A DNA stretch of 64,000 nucleotides, taken from assembly GCA_021372535.1 (NCBI GenBank), contig JAJFUH010000089.1, positions 1 through 64,000 of the forward strand, in the 5' to 3' direction. Shown in pieces: positions 24,856-33,794 of this stretch. This stretch comes from a bacterium (lineage in GTDB: Bacteria; Latescibacterota; Latescibacteria; Latescibacterales; Latescibacteraceae). The notes beneath the pieces were generated by a model. It was not told the origin of the DNA, did not search any database, and was given only the letters and a program-made list of their open reading frames with translations. Both the position numbers and the translations under genes were made by a program. Numbering within the stretch: position 1 is the stretch's first letter; each line of letters begins with the position of its first letter.

Positions 24856-26670
24856 TTACTTAAGCAGCGTCATCTTCATGGTTCTGGAGAATTCACCGGA
24901 TTTGACGGTGTAGAAGTATACACCGGCGGAGAATCCTGACGCATTCCATGTTATAGAATGACTGCCGGCGCTCATGAACTCACTGGCAATCGTGTCTATC
25001 TTCTGTCCGGCCACGTTAAACACATCAACCGACACATTCCCGGCTTCCGGAATCGTGAAGCTGATCGTCGTGCTCGGATTGAACGGATTGGGAGAGTTCT
25101 GCTTTACAGTAAAAGCAGCCGGAGCATTTTCATCAACTGCAGTTGGGGCATTGGTTATGATGCCCTTGAAGGAATCTTCCGCCAGGTACCAGGTTCCGTT
25201 GATACGTGGAATTTTCCCATCCACTTCTTTTCCTTCGATATTGTTGTCGCAGTAGAATCCGTCATATGCTGACCCCGTTGTCAGAAACACTGCGATTCCT
25301 GAATCCTCTGCAGTTTTCGCGGGTGCGCCGGCAAACGCAAAATAGCCGAGCCCGGTTCCGTCGGGCGCCATCAGACCGAACGTTACAGCGCCAAGGTTAC
25401 TGACCCCGAAGCTGACAAAACCGTTATTGTCGGCGGAAATCTTATGCATGAACGGCGGGGAGCTATAGTCGTTGCAGACCCACGGTCTTTCGGAATCAGC
25501 CATGAAGTTCATGTCGCCGACATAATCGCCGTTACCGTTCATCCACCGCATATAGTCAACTTCATAATCATGCCCTGCATGAGGATCGATGACCTCTTTC
25601 CAGCAGCCGCAGTGTGTGGAGAGGTACATAAGGTTGTTTTTGTAGTCAAGAAACATGGGGCCCTGAGACGCCTGGCCGCCCTTCTCACCGCTTTCAATGC
25701 TGACCCACCATTCGGAGAGATCAATTCTGAACTGCTCCGTACCTTCCGCCATATCGACAAAAACAAGCTCTGACATGGTTGCACTACCCGAAATGTCGGT
25801 GTTCGTTGCAGCCATAAGACCCTCTCCGCCATATTCCATATCCCGGTTCACCAGCCACCAGCCATTGCTGCCTACGGTGCTGAAGACACACTCGCCGTTA
25901 TTTGCCCACTTGGTGTCCAGAATGGATTCGCCGTTCGGTACATACGCAAATTTCTTGATGTGTCCTATCAGATTGTTGTCGCTCATAAAAATGAAGAATT
26001 CATTGTCTTTGTAGATTGAAGGGACATCTTTGCAGGTATCGTAATACGACCATATCTGAGTCGTCTCAAGGAGTGTCTGATCCTCGGGATCGCCGCCGAT
26101 TTCCCATCTCTGACGGGTTACCAATGACAGTTCATCACCATTGCCGCCTCCCGATGCGCCATGGATAACCGGTTTGACCAATTGTTGTCCCGTGACCGGG
26201 TTATGGGTGACGATTCGATCATTTTTCCAGGAGGAGGTCGTGAGATAACGGCTTACGATCTGTTGTGGATTGACCGAATCATACCCCCACAAGTAATAGG
26301 TATACTCCCCGGCGGGAACTGTACCACCGTCCTGATTTTTCCCGGTCCATGTTATTGTATTTTTACCGATATCCATATCTTTGAGCGGAGATACATACAA
26401 ACAGGTATCAACCTTGTTGACCCTGTGCCATCCGAGAAACCCGTTGCGGATCATATTGATATTAGAGGCCTGATCCTTTGTAAAAACGAGGAACATGGCA
26501 CTTCCGCGCGGCCCGGAGACGGTAATGGGAATATCAATTGATTTGCCGTCAAAATTATAGTTTATGACTTCCGGGGCTGATATGGTCATAACGGTCGGTG
26601 AAAAATTTGATGCAAACACTTGAGCCGTTGCAAAAGCCAGAATACAGATAAAAACAGCACGTTTCTGCAT
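24856..26670 (-). CDS. Secreted protein with FlgD-like Ig and type IX-type C-terminal sorting domain
   Basis: Signal peptide at residues 1-20 (MQKRAVFICILAFATAQVFA). Residues ~85-115 (NTITWTGKNQDGGTVPAGEYTY, core WTGKNQDGGTVPAGEYTYYL) form a FlgD-type Ig module. The middle ~350 residues have no named domain but hold aromatic, glycine-rich stretches suggesting a beta-propeller-like fold. The last ~75 residues (NSPNPFNPSTTISFTIPEAG, NVAGQKI, SAGVYFYTVKSGE, MKMTLLK) form the C-terminal sorting domain of type IX-secreted proteins in FCB bacteria. It is therefore probably on the cell surface or secreted. ATG 26670 has GGGGGAAG close upstream; ATG 26682 is in frame. Confidence 0.85.
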   Translation of the reverse strand: MQKRAVFICILAFATAQVFASNFSPTVMTISAPEVINYNFDGKSIDIPITVSGPRGSAMFLVFTKDQASNINMIRNGFLGWHRVNKVDTCLYVSPLKDMDIGKNTITWTGKNQDGGTVPAGEYTYYLWGYDSVNPQQIVSRYLTTSSWKNDRIVTHNPVTGQQLVKPVIHGASGGGNGDELSLVTRQRWEIGGDPEDQTLLETTQIWSYYDTCKDVPSIYKDNEFFIFMSDNNLIGHIKKFAYVPNGESILDTKWANNGECVFSTVGSNGWWLVNRDMEYGGEGLMAATNTDISGSATMSELVFVDMAEGTEQFRIDLSEWWVSIESGEKGGQASQGPMFLDYKNNLMYLSTHCGCWKEVIDPHAGHDYEVDYMRWMNGNGDYVGDMNFMADSERPWVCNDYSSPPFMHKISADNNGFVSFGVSNLGAVTFGLMAPDGTGLGYFAFAGAPAKTAEDSGIAVFLTTGSAYDGFYCDNNIEGKEVDGKIPRINGTWYLAEDSFKGIITNAPTAVDENAPAAFTVKQNSPNPFNPSTTISFTIPEAGNVSVDVFNVAGQKIDTIASEFMSAGSHSITWNASGFSAGVYFYTVKSGEFSRTMKMTLLK

Positions 26671-26713
26671 AACTTCCCCCATTCGAACAGCCTGAAAAAA
26701 ACATGTTCTTTTT

Positions 26714-26747
26714 ACACCCCCGAATGCATTACACCCCCGAATGCATT
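26714..26747 (+). repeat. Perfect 17-bp tandem duplication
   Basis: ACACCCCCGAATGCATT occurs twice head-to-tail. It lies between the sorting-domain gene and the Lrp remnant, as from a recent slippage or excision event. Confidence 0.8.
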
Positions 26748-26749
26748 AA

Positions 26750-27055
26750 TCAGTGTTTTCCGGTAAAACCTCCTTTTTCCGCATGTTTTTTATTTGTCGG
26801 TTTTTCATTACATCCCATCAAGTGGCGCTTGGCAGGAAATGGGATATATAAACCGATATTCCTGAGCACAACGAAAGTCTCAGTATCAAATACCTCGTCG
26901 ATTTTCATTCTATCGTTTTCGAATATTTGAACAGGTCTGTCTCCGGCAGTCGTCAGGGAGGCACCGGGATGTCGTGAAATTTCACGGTTTGAAACGAGGC
27001 CGTTTTGATCGGGTAATGCGGCAATTATAATATTTAAATCATTTAAATGCTTCAT
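26750..27055 (-). pseudogene. Internally deleted Lrp/AsnC regulator remnant
   Basis: The frame has an N-terminal segment (DLNIIIAALPDQNG, SNREISR) that aligns with the winged-helix start of Lrp proteins such as the intact one at 47612-48094 (DLQIMKLLSANG, SNSEIGR). It then jumps straight to DTETFVVLRNIG, the equivalent of the C-terminal TETFVVLKNFG of the same protein. About 75 residues, including the end of the DNA-binding helix and most of the RAM domain, are missing. The remaining tail is unrelated. ATG 27055 with GAGG upstream still exists, so a short product could be made, but it is unlikely to work as a regulator. Confidence 0.6.
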
Positions 27056-27061
27056 ATGCAC

Positions 27062-27488
27062 CTCATTTGATAAAAATATATGTCATATGATATAATGTCA
27101 AGAAATAAATCAACTATATGCGATATATATATATTAATACATTGAACGGAGTATATCGGTTAACAGGTATATAGTGTTTCAAAATACCTGAGTATGAATG
27201 CAACCATACGCTTATTTCAAATATCTTGCTGTATTTAATTATGATATATTCCATGAGATAAAGATCGACATGAAATGATAGTGTGAGCCATATCATATAT
27301 TGTGGAATGTTTAACGAATGTTTATATGAATAATGTGCATCACCCGGGATTAAAAATTGCCATTGGAATCTCGGAAAGAGCAGAGTATTTTTAATTTTGT
27401 AAAGACGAATTCCGGCGGTTTCGCCGCAGCGGGTAATGGATTATATTCCATATCCTGTCAATTTACCTTTGATGAAACGGAGAAAAGT
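27062..27488. other. AT-rich intergenic region
   Basis: About 430 bp before the sugar-binding lipoprotein gene. The first 300 bp are extremely AT-rich, with many ATAT steps, and presumably contain divergent promoters. No gene or clear operator is seen. The frame from 27357 that leads into the lipoprotein lacks a start signal before 27489. Confidence 0.5.
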
Positions 27489-28472
27489 GTGAGAAAACTA
27501 TTTTCCCTGTCGTATACAGTTCTTCTGTCATGGATGTTATTATATGGCTGCAGCGGCTCCGGTGATGGAAATAAACAGGTCGCCATAGCGGTTATACCCA
27601 TGGGAACGACCCATGAATTCTGGAAATCGATTCATGCCGGTGCGGTCACGGCATCGCAGGAACTGGGAGTGAACATCATATGGAAAGGTCCGCTCAAGGA
27701 AGACGACCGTGACGAACAGATTCAGATCGTCGAGACGTTCATCGCGGCGCATATAAGCGCTATCGTCCTCTCTCCGCTCGATGACCGTGCTCTCGTGCTG
27801 CCGGTCAGGGAAGCGAAGAAACTGGGTATTCCCACAGTTGTTTTTAATTCGGCTCTTCAGGGGGATGATCATATCGCGTTTGTTTCCACGGAGAACTATC
27901 AGGGCGGTGTAATCGGCGCCAACCGTATCGGCGCCCTTCTGGGAGGCAAAGGCAATGTCATACTTGTCCGTGTTCACGAAGGCAGCGAAGGGTCCACGAA
28001 ACGCGAGGAAGGATTTCTCGCCACCATCAGATCGTCATTTCCGGGGATTACCATGCTGTCCGACAATCAATACGCCGGTGTGACAACAGAAACCGCCTAT
28101 CGGACGTGCGAAAATCTCCTCAACCGTTTTAACGATGTCGATGCGATGTTCACTCCCAATGAATCCACAACGTTCGGCTGTCTGCGGGCGCTTCAGGACA
28201 GAGGGCTCGCAGGCAGGATCATTCTGGTTGGTTTTGATTCCTCGGAGAAACTCATCGAGGCGCTCGAAAAAAGGGAAATACAGGGACTGGTGCTTCAGAA
28301 TCCTTTTAACATGGGATACCTGAGTGTAAAAACCGCTGTTGCGAGCCTTAAAGGGGAACAGTACGAAAAACGGATCGATACCGGTGTCACTCTTGCGACA
28401 CCCGAAAATATGAACGATCCCGAAATAAACAGGCTTTTACGGCCCGACCTTTCGATCCTTAACGGAAAATGA
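27489..28472 (+). CDS. Orphan periplasmic sugar-binding lipoprotein (RbsB-like)
   Basis: Solute-binding protein of the ribose/xylose type I fold. GTG 27489 (GGAG 6 nt upstream) gives a lipoprotein signal ending in LLYGC at about residue 21. Motifs are VAIAVIPMGTTHEFWKSIHAG, DDRALVLPVREAKKLGIPTV and PNESTTFGCLRALQDRGLAG. It closely resembles the binding protein at 43210-44214 over its full length, but no ABC or permease gene follows; the next gene is a FIST protein. It may share the distant transporter or act as a sensor that delivers ligand to the signalling genes downstream (inference). 328 aa. Confidence 0.93.
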   Translation: MRKLFSLSYTVLLSWMLLYGCSGSGDGNKQVAIAVIPMGTTHEFWKSIHAGAVTASQELGVNIIWKGPLKEDDRDEQIQIVETFIAAHISAIVLSPLDDRALVLPVREAKKLGIPTVVFNSALQGDDHIAFVSTENYQGGVIGANRIGALLGGKGNVILVRVHEGSEGSTKREEGFLATIRSSFPGITMLSDNQYAGVTTETAYRTCENLLNRFNDVDAMFTPNESTTFGCLRALQDRGLAGRIILVGFDSSEKLIEALEKREIQGLVLQNPFNMGYLSVKTAVASLKGEQYEKRIDTGVTLATPENMNDPEINRLLRPDLSILNGK

Positions 28473-28532
28473 CAGGGGACTGTCATTCATGGAGGGTGTA
28501 CTGCCATCAAGATAAACCCTCACCCTCGATTC

Positions 28533-28586
28533 CTCCCGTAAACAGGAGAGGGAAGAAAGGCATTATATCAGGCATTCGAGTATGTT
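28533..28586 (-). repeat. Dispersed repeat family B, copy 1
   Basis: On the minus strand this matches 58083-58136 at 51 of 54 bases. It lies about 60 bp after the stop of the binding-protein gene. It includes the GAATGCCTGATATAATG core and the short hairpin CTCTCC/GGGAG. The rest of 28473-28752 holds no gene that I can see. Confidence 0.85.
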
Positions 28587-28752
28587 CCTGATATTTACTT
28601 CAAAGGTTTCTATGAATCTGTGGATCGTTGAACGTTGTGATAAATCCGGGTAATGATTTTTTTTGAAATTATGATTGCATATTTGTATATATTATCTTAT
28701 CTATATCAAAATAATTAGCTCTTTTTTTTATTTTTTTACATCCGAGGTTAAA

Positions 28753-29976
28753 ATGAAAGTCGGAATCGGATACAGTTCAATTCAGAATTTTTTCGAATCC
28801 GGGAAAAAAGCGACCGAACAGGCACTGGAAAACGGATCGATCGATCGGCCGGATTTTCTGCTTGCGTTCTGCTGCGGATGTATGGATCATCATGATTTTT
28901 GCAACGGTATCCGTTCCGTAACCGGCCGTGATGTTCCGGTTATTGGCGGTTCATCTCTCGGCATTATCACCAATGATAAATTATCTTATGATGGTTTTCC
29001 GTCAGGCGTTCTGGCGATTCAGGCGGACGAACTCAGTTACACGATTGCTGCGGCGGGAAATCTGGACAGGGATGAAAAAAAAGCAGGAAAGGTGCTTGCC
29101 GGGCAGATATTGCCCGAACCTGATGATAAACTCCTCCTGATCTTCTACGATTCGGTAAAAAAACCCCCGTCTGATTCCACGCCGCCTATTCTCAATTCTT
29201 CAGCCCCGCTGATAGAGGGAATCGAGGAAAAGCTCAAATCGAGAGTTCCTGTCCTCGGAGCCGGACTGATCGGCGATTATGTATTCAATCCGACATATCA
29301 GTTCTGTGGTACCTATGTGAGCAACCAGAATGTGGTCGGTTTGATGCTGAGGGGGGCATTTGAAATATATTTCAGAATCATGCACGGCTGTACTCCTCTC
29401 GATGGTGTTTATCATACCATAACCAGGATTGAAAGGGATATTATTTACGAAGTGGACGGGAATTCTGCCGTTCAGATGATCGATGAGATATATGGGGATC
29501 GTGAATGGCGCAAACAGCATCCGCTTCAGCTTCTGTCGATCGGTGTGAATTATGGTGAAAAATACGGGATACCGCGTGAATCGAATTATGTTACGCGTCT
29601 GATTACCGGCGCTATGCCGGATGGCACGGGAATTGGTATTTTTGAATCCGATCTCGAGAACGGAACGGAATTTCAGTTTATGCTCAGGGATACGGGGGAA
29701 ATGATAGAATCCGCCCGGAGAAACTCTGCGGAATTGATGACAGATATTGCTCGAAAAGGCCATAAACCGGTGCTCGGCATATATATCGACTGTGCGGGGC
29801 GGACGGCCAGCAATTCAAATACGGCCACCGAAGAAGCCGCGGAAATTCAGAAAGTTTTTAATGAGACTCAGACACCGTTGTTTGGTTTTTTCTCAGGAGT
29901 CGAAATAGCCCCCTTCATCGGGAAAAGCAGGGGGCTTGACTGGACAGGCGTATTGATCGTTCTTGCACAAGGGTAA
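28753..29976 (+). CDS. FIST-domain sensory protein
   Basis: The 407-aa cytoplasmic protein has FIST_N (residues ~25-205: DFLLAFCCGCMD, VIGGSSLGIITND) and FIST_C (~215-385: GLMLRGAFEIYF, HPLQLLSIGVNYGEK, GFFSGVEIAPF). FIST domains are sensory input modules thought to bind amino acids or other small ligands, usually coupled to kinases or cyclases. ATG 28753 follows GAGG and begins MKVGIGYSS, the normal start of the family; the frame upstream to 28675 is rejected. The histidine kinase gene starts 5 bp after the stop, so the two proteins very likely form one signalling pair. Confidence 0.93.
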   Translation: MKVGIGYSSIQNFFESGKKATEQALENGSIDRPDFLLAFCCGCMDHHDFCNGIRSVTGRDVPVIGGSSLGIITNDKLSYDGFPSGVLAIQADELSYTIAAAGNLDRDEKKAGKVLAGQILPEPDDKLLLIFYDSVKKPPSDSTPPILNSSAPLIEGIEEKLKSRVPVLGAGLIGDYVFNPTYQFCGTYVSNQNVVGLMLRGAFEIYFRIMHGCTPLDGVYHTITRIERDIIYEVDGNSAVQMIDEIYGDREWRKQHPLQLLSIGVNYGEKYGIPRESNYVTRLITGAMPDGTGIGIFESDLENGTEFQFMLRDTGEMIESARRNSAELMTDIARKGHKPVLGIYIDCAGRTASNSNTATEEAAEIQKVFNETQTPLFGFFSGVEIAPFIGKSRGLDWTGVLIVLAQG

Positions 29977-29981
29977 GGTGT

Positions 29982-31847
29982 ATGTCTGGAAAAAAAGGTT
30001 CGCGCCGCTGCATGAATGAAGAACCAGAACAACAGCTCCGTGATATCCGTGAGGAAGCTGAATACTACCGTCAGCTTTCGGAAGAAGCAGGAAAACGAAG
30101 CGTCCGTGAGATAAATAAATTATCGGTTCTCTTCACCGAACATAAAGAAATAGGAAACAAGCTGAAATATAAACTTGCTCTCGACCTGATGATCAGCACG
30201 ATTTCGACACGGTTTCTTCAGCTTTCCCCGGGGGAAATCGATGAGGGCATAATATGGGCGCTTGGTCTGGCAGGCGAGTTTTACAGAGCCGATTTCTGTT
30301 GTGTATATGAGTTTTCACAAAAAGAGAAAAAGGCTGTAAATACGTATCGATGGTATGCCGATCATTTTATTCCCGATACCCTCAGTTGTATCAGTATTCC
30401 AGCAGAAGATCTCTCCGCATGGATGGAAAAGTTTTACCTGCATGAACCGTTTCATTTCAATGATACAGCCACTATCGGGAATGAGGTTTTAAGAGAATTT
30501 TTCGAATCCAAAAAAATCCGCGCATTGTTCAGTGTTCCGATGTATTACAAAGATACGCTCATGGGTTTTATATGTTTTGTTCTGTTGAAACACGAGAGGA
30601 CCTGGTCCGAAGATGATGTGATAATGAGCCGCACCCTCTCGGATATCTTTATGAATACGCTTCAACGCAAACGGATTGAAGAGGAACGGGAACACCTTGA
30701 AAATCAGCTTCAGATACGGCAGAGAATGGATTCCCTGGTTACGCTTGCCGGTGGAATAGCGCATGATTTTAATAATCTGCTTGCCGCGATCATGGGAAAT
30801 ATCGATCTGCTCCTCATGGATTCGGGGCAGTTGACAAACACACAGAAACGGTATCTGACAGGGGCATATCAGTCATCTCAGCGGGCGGCGAAGCTCATCG
30901 GGGGAATCCAGACATTATCGAAGGGCTCTGTTTTATACAAAATGAGTGTGGATATATATTCCATTGCCGAGGAAGTATTCGGCATACTGGGAAGAACTAC
31001 CGATAAGCTCATCGATAAAAGGATACATATCAAGCCGGGTCAATTCTATGTGTATGTTAACGCCGATCAGCTGCACCAGGTTCTGCTGAATCTTGGAACG
31101 AATTCAATTCACGCGATAGAAGAAAAAGGAGTAAAACCGGGGGATTACATCTATATGAGCGCTCAGGGCTATACAGCTGCGGACTGTGATAAAAAAGGGC
31201 TCGCTCCGGGTGAATACATCCATATCATGTTTGAAGATAATGGAACAGGGATGACGCAAAAAGTAAAAGAGAAAGCGTTCGACCCACTGTTTACAACCAG
31301 AATGGGCGCTCAAAAGGGTCAGGGATTAGGGCTGACCATGGTGTATAACATAGTGACCAGAAATCACAGCGGACACGTTGATATCGAAACCGCACCCGGG
31401 AAGGGAACAATATTCCATATATATCTGCCCCGGGCCAGCGAGTCAGACCGTAATAATTTTCCCGATGAAGCTGAAATTCATGGAGGCTGCGAGACAATAC
31501 TCGTCATCGAGGATGAGGATTCGGTAAGGGAATATGTTGCCGAAGCGCTCAAAAAATTCGGGTATAATGTGATAACAGCGATCGACGGTGTTGATGGATT
31601 ATACAAATTCATGAGAAAAATGGATATAATCGATCTTGTTTTATTGGATATGATATTGCCGAGGATGTCAGGAAAAATGGTTATGGAAAGCATTATCGAC
31701 CGTAAACCGGACACAAAGTTAATCATAACCTCAGGCCACAGCGAGGAGGAATTACAGAATTGTTCTCCGGCTCACGGGTTTTTGCCGAAACCGTATAAAA
31801 TTTCATTACTCGCAAAAACTGTCAGAACTATTCTGGATTCGAAATAA
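29982..31847 (+). CDS. Hybrid sensor histidine kinase (GAF-HisKA-HATPase-receiver)
   Basis: The 621-aa protein has a coiled N-terminus and a GAF-like sensor domain (~residues 60-225, ending FICFVLLKHERTWSEDDV). The phosphoacceptor H261 lies in AGGIAHDFNNLLAAIMG. The N-box is LNLGTNSIHAIEE, the G-boxes include FEDNGTGM and GQGLGLTMVYN. The C-terminal receiver (from ETILVIEDEDSVREY) has phospho-acceptor D556 in LVLLDMILPRMSG and the conserved K in FLPKPYK. There is no membrane segment, so it is a cytoplasmic kinase. It is probably driven by the FIST protein 5 bp upstream. No DNA-binding response regulator follows. Confidence 0.94.
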   Translation: MSGKKGSRRCMNEEPEQQLRDIREEAEYYRQLSEEAGKRSVREINKLSVLFTEHKEIGNKLKYKLALDLMISTISTRFLQLSPGEIDEGIIWALGLAGEFYRADFCCVYEFSQKEKKAVNTYRWYADHFIPDTLSCISIPAEDLSAWMEKFYLHEPFHFNDTATIGNEVLREFFESKKIRALFSVPMYYKDTLMGFICFVLLKHERTWSEDDVIMSRTLSDIFMNTLQRKRIEEEREHLENQLQIRQRMDSLVTLAGGIAHDFNNLLAAIMGNIDLLLMDSGQLTNTQKRYLTGAYQSSQRAAKLIGGIQTLSKGSVLYKMSVDIYSIAEEVFGILGRTTDKLIDKRIHIKPGQFYVYVNADQLHQVLLNLGTNSIHAIEEKGVKPGDYIYMSAQGYTAADCDKKGLAPGEYIHIMFEDNGTGMTQKVKEKAFDPLFTTRMGAQKGQGLGLTMVYNIVTRNHSGHVDIETAPGKGTIFHIYLPRASESDRNNFPDEAEIHGGCETILVIEDEDSVREYVAEALKKFGYNVITAIDGVDGLYKFMRKMDIIDLVLLDMILPRMSGKMVMESIIDRKPDTKLIITSGHSEEELQNCSPAHGFLPKPYKISLLAKTVRTILDSK

Positions 31848-32195
31848 TATTTCTCTCTGTTTTATATCGTGTTTTCTTCCTTTACAGTTCGATTCTCTCT
31901 CTGTTTATTATACGGTGGTATTTTATACTGAACTGTCCGGATTAAATACTGAACATTTCTTGTTTGCAACAGAATATGATAGTTCCCTCCTTTATTCAAG
32001 GGGACTCACCTCACTCATAACACCTTGATAATGAAAGTTTTAGCAGATACTTCACTTCTCTTGGAAAGGGAGGGAATCAAGGAGTGAGATCGGGTGGAGA
32101 AAAGAGAAAAGCTATCCTGAACAATCCACATGCCGATAATGGTTTAATTTACAATGGTCAAATTATAAGCAGATTTTTTATCACGGGAGAACACC
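31848..32195. other. Intergenic spacer with imperfect inverted repeat
   Basis: About 350 bp. TCCCTCCTTTATTCAAGGGG with CTCACCTCACTC near 31984-32020 is partly complementary to AGGGAGGGAATCAAGG and GAGTGAG near 32068-32090. This suggests a MITE-like element with degenerated ends. No gene is seen. Confidence 0.4.
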
Positions 32196-33083
32196 ATGAA
32201 AGAAACACTCGGATTCATAGGTCTTGGAATCATGGGCAAACCCATGGCCAGAAACCTGATCAATGCCGGCTACGGGCTCGTTGTACTCGATGTGAATGCG
32301 GAACCGCTGAAAGAACTTGCCGGAATGGGCGCCCGTATTGCCGAGTCGCCCGCCGCGGTGGCGAAAGAGGTTTCGAGGATTATCACCATGCTCCCCGATG
32401 GCCCCGATGTGGAACAGGTCGTCCTCGGCAAAAAAGGGATCATTGAGCAGGCGTCATCACGGACAGCTCTCATCGACATGAGCAGCATTTCACCGACAGT
32501 GTCTAAAAAAATTGCCGCCGAACTCGCAAAAAAAGGCGCCAGGGCTCTCGATGCGCCGGTCAGCGGCGGCGAACCCGGTGCCATAAAGGGAGAGCTTGCC
32601 ATCATGGTCGGCGGCCCGGAGGACCTCTTCAATGAGATGAAGCCTGTTTTCGATGTGCTTGGTAAAAGTGCGGTTCTCGTCGGGGATACGGGCGCCGGTC
32701 AGACGACCAAGCTCGTGAACCAGATTCTGGTGGGTATCCATATCGAAGCCATGGGCGAGGCATTTCTACTTGCATCAAAAGCCGGAGTCGATCCCATGAA
32801 GGTATTCAACGCCATCAAAGGTGGTCTTGCGGGTTCGAATGTACTCAACGCAAAGGTTCCCCTGCTTCTCGACCGTAACTTCAAGCCCGGTTTTAAAATA
32901 CGTCTTCACCAGAAAGATCTCAAGAACGCCCTCGAAGCCGCTGTCACCCTGGGAATCGATCTTCCGGCCACGAAAATCGTACAGGATATGATCGGCGCAC
33001 TCGTTCAACGGGGGAAAGGCAACGATGACCACGGCGGAATAGTTCAGGAACTGGAACACCGTAATAAAGCGGAAATACGCTGA
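32196..33083 (+). CDS. Beta-hydroxyacid dehydrogenase, tartronate-semialdehyde-reductase-like
   Basis: NAD(P)-dependent reductase of the 3-hydroxyisobutyrate dehydrogenase / 2-hydroxy-3-oxopropionate reductase family. The nucleotide-binding motif is GFIGLGIMGKPMARNL at the N-terminus, the substrate-binding motif is DAPVSGGEPGA (residues ~122-132), and the catalytic lysine region is GAGQTTKLVNQIL (K~172). HQKDLKNALEAA is the C-terminal signature. 295 aa. It would reduce tartronate semialdehyde to glycerate in glyoxylate or glucarate use; the exact substrate cannot be fixed from sequence. The Rid gene 94 bp downstream may follow in the same transcript. Confidence 0.9.
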   Translation: MKETLGFIGLGIMGKPMARNLINAGYGLVVLDVNAEPLKELAGMGARIAESPAAVAKEVSRIITMLPDGPDVEQVVLGKKGIIEQASSRTALIDMSSISPTVSKKIAAELAKKGARALDAPVSGGEPGAIKGELAIMVGGPEDLFNEMKPVFDVLGKSAVLVGDTGAGQTTKLVNQILVGIHIEAMGEAFLLASKAGVDPMKVFNAIKGGLAGSNVLNAKVPLLLDRNFKPGFKIRLHQKDLKNALEAAVTLGIDLPATKIVQDMIGALVQRGKGNDDHGGIVQELEHRNKAEIR

Positions 33084-33176
33084 AAGCGGACTGTCCGTAC
33101 ATTACGGGCATACTTTGCCTTATTGTACGAACCTGTCGATTTTATTGTGTAAAACTATAATTCAGGAGTGGAGACC

Positions 33177-33767
33177 ATGATAATAACGAGGAAAGCCCTG
33201 TTCCGGTATTCGGCGCTTGTGATGGTCGTGTTCGTTCCGGCTTTAACCGTGTACGGCCAGGGGCGCACTGAAAAAAAGACAACACAGACGCGGGAGACTG
33301 TCATGGATGTTGAAAAACGCCTTGCTGAACTGGGAATACAGCTGAAAACACCCGCTCCGCCCGTAGCGAATTTTGTTAACACCGTCCGTACGGGTAACCT
33401 CGTTTTTCTTGCCGGGCATGGGCCTCAAAGACCGGATGGTACATGGATAACGGGAAAAGTCGGGCGGGATATGGACCTTGCGACGGCCAACGATGCGGCG
33501 CGGTTGACCGCAATCAACCTGCTGAGCTCGCTCAAGGCTGAAATCGGTGACCTCAACAAGGTAAAACGGATTGTCAAGGTTCTGGGAATGGTCAATTCCG
33601 ATGAATCGTTCACCGATCAGCCAAAGGTTATCAATGGATGCTCTGACCTGCTTGTTGCCGTATTCGGAGACCGTGGCAAACACGCTCGTGCCGCGGTAGG
33701 GATGGCCTCGCTTCCTTTCGGAATTCCGGTCGAAATAGAAATGATCGTGGAAGTCGAGGATAAATAA
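33177..33767 (+). CDS. Exported Rid/YjgF-family protein
   Basis: The YjgF/YER057c/UK114 fold is visible from residue ~50 onward: FVNTVRTGNLVFLAGHGPQ, AARLTAINLLSSLKAEIGDLNKV and ARAAVGMASLPFGIPVEIEMIVEV. Cytoplasmic RidA deaminates reactive enamines, using an arginine near the end (RAAVGM here, in the position of RSxVxV). Unusually this copy has an N-terminal hydrophobic segment (RKALFRYSALVMVVFVPALTVYG), a signal peptide, so it acts in the periplasm. ATG 33177 has GGAGTGGAG upstream. 196 aa, against about 130 for the bare domain. Confidence 0.88.
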   Translation: MIITRKALFRYSALVMVVFVPALTVYGQGRTEKKTTQTRETVMDVEKRLAELGIQLKTPAPPVANFVNTVRTGNLVFLAGHGPQRPDGTWITGKVGRDMDLATANDAARLTAINLLSSLKAEIGDLNKVKRIVKVLGMVNSDESFTDQPKVINGCSDLLVAVFGDRGKHARAAVGMASLPFGIPVEIEMIVEVEDK

Positions 33768-33794
33768 CGGTCGAACAACCGCCGCGCGGAGGTT

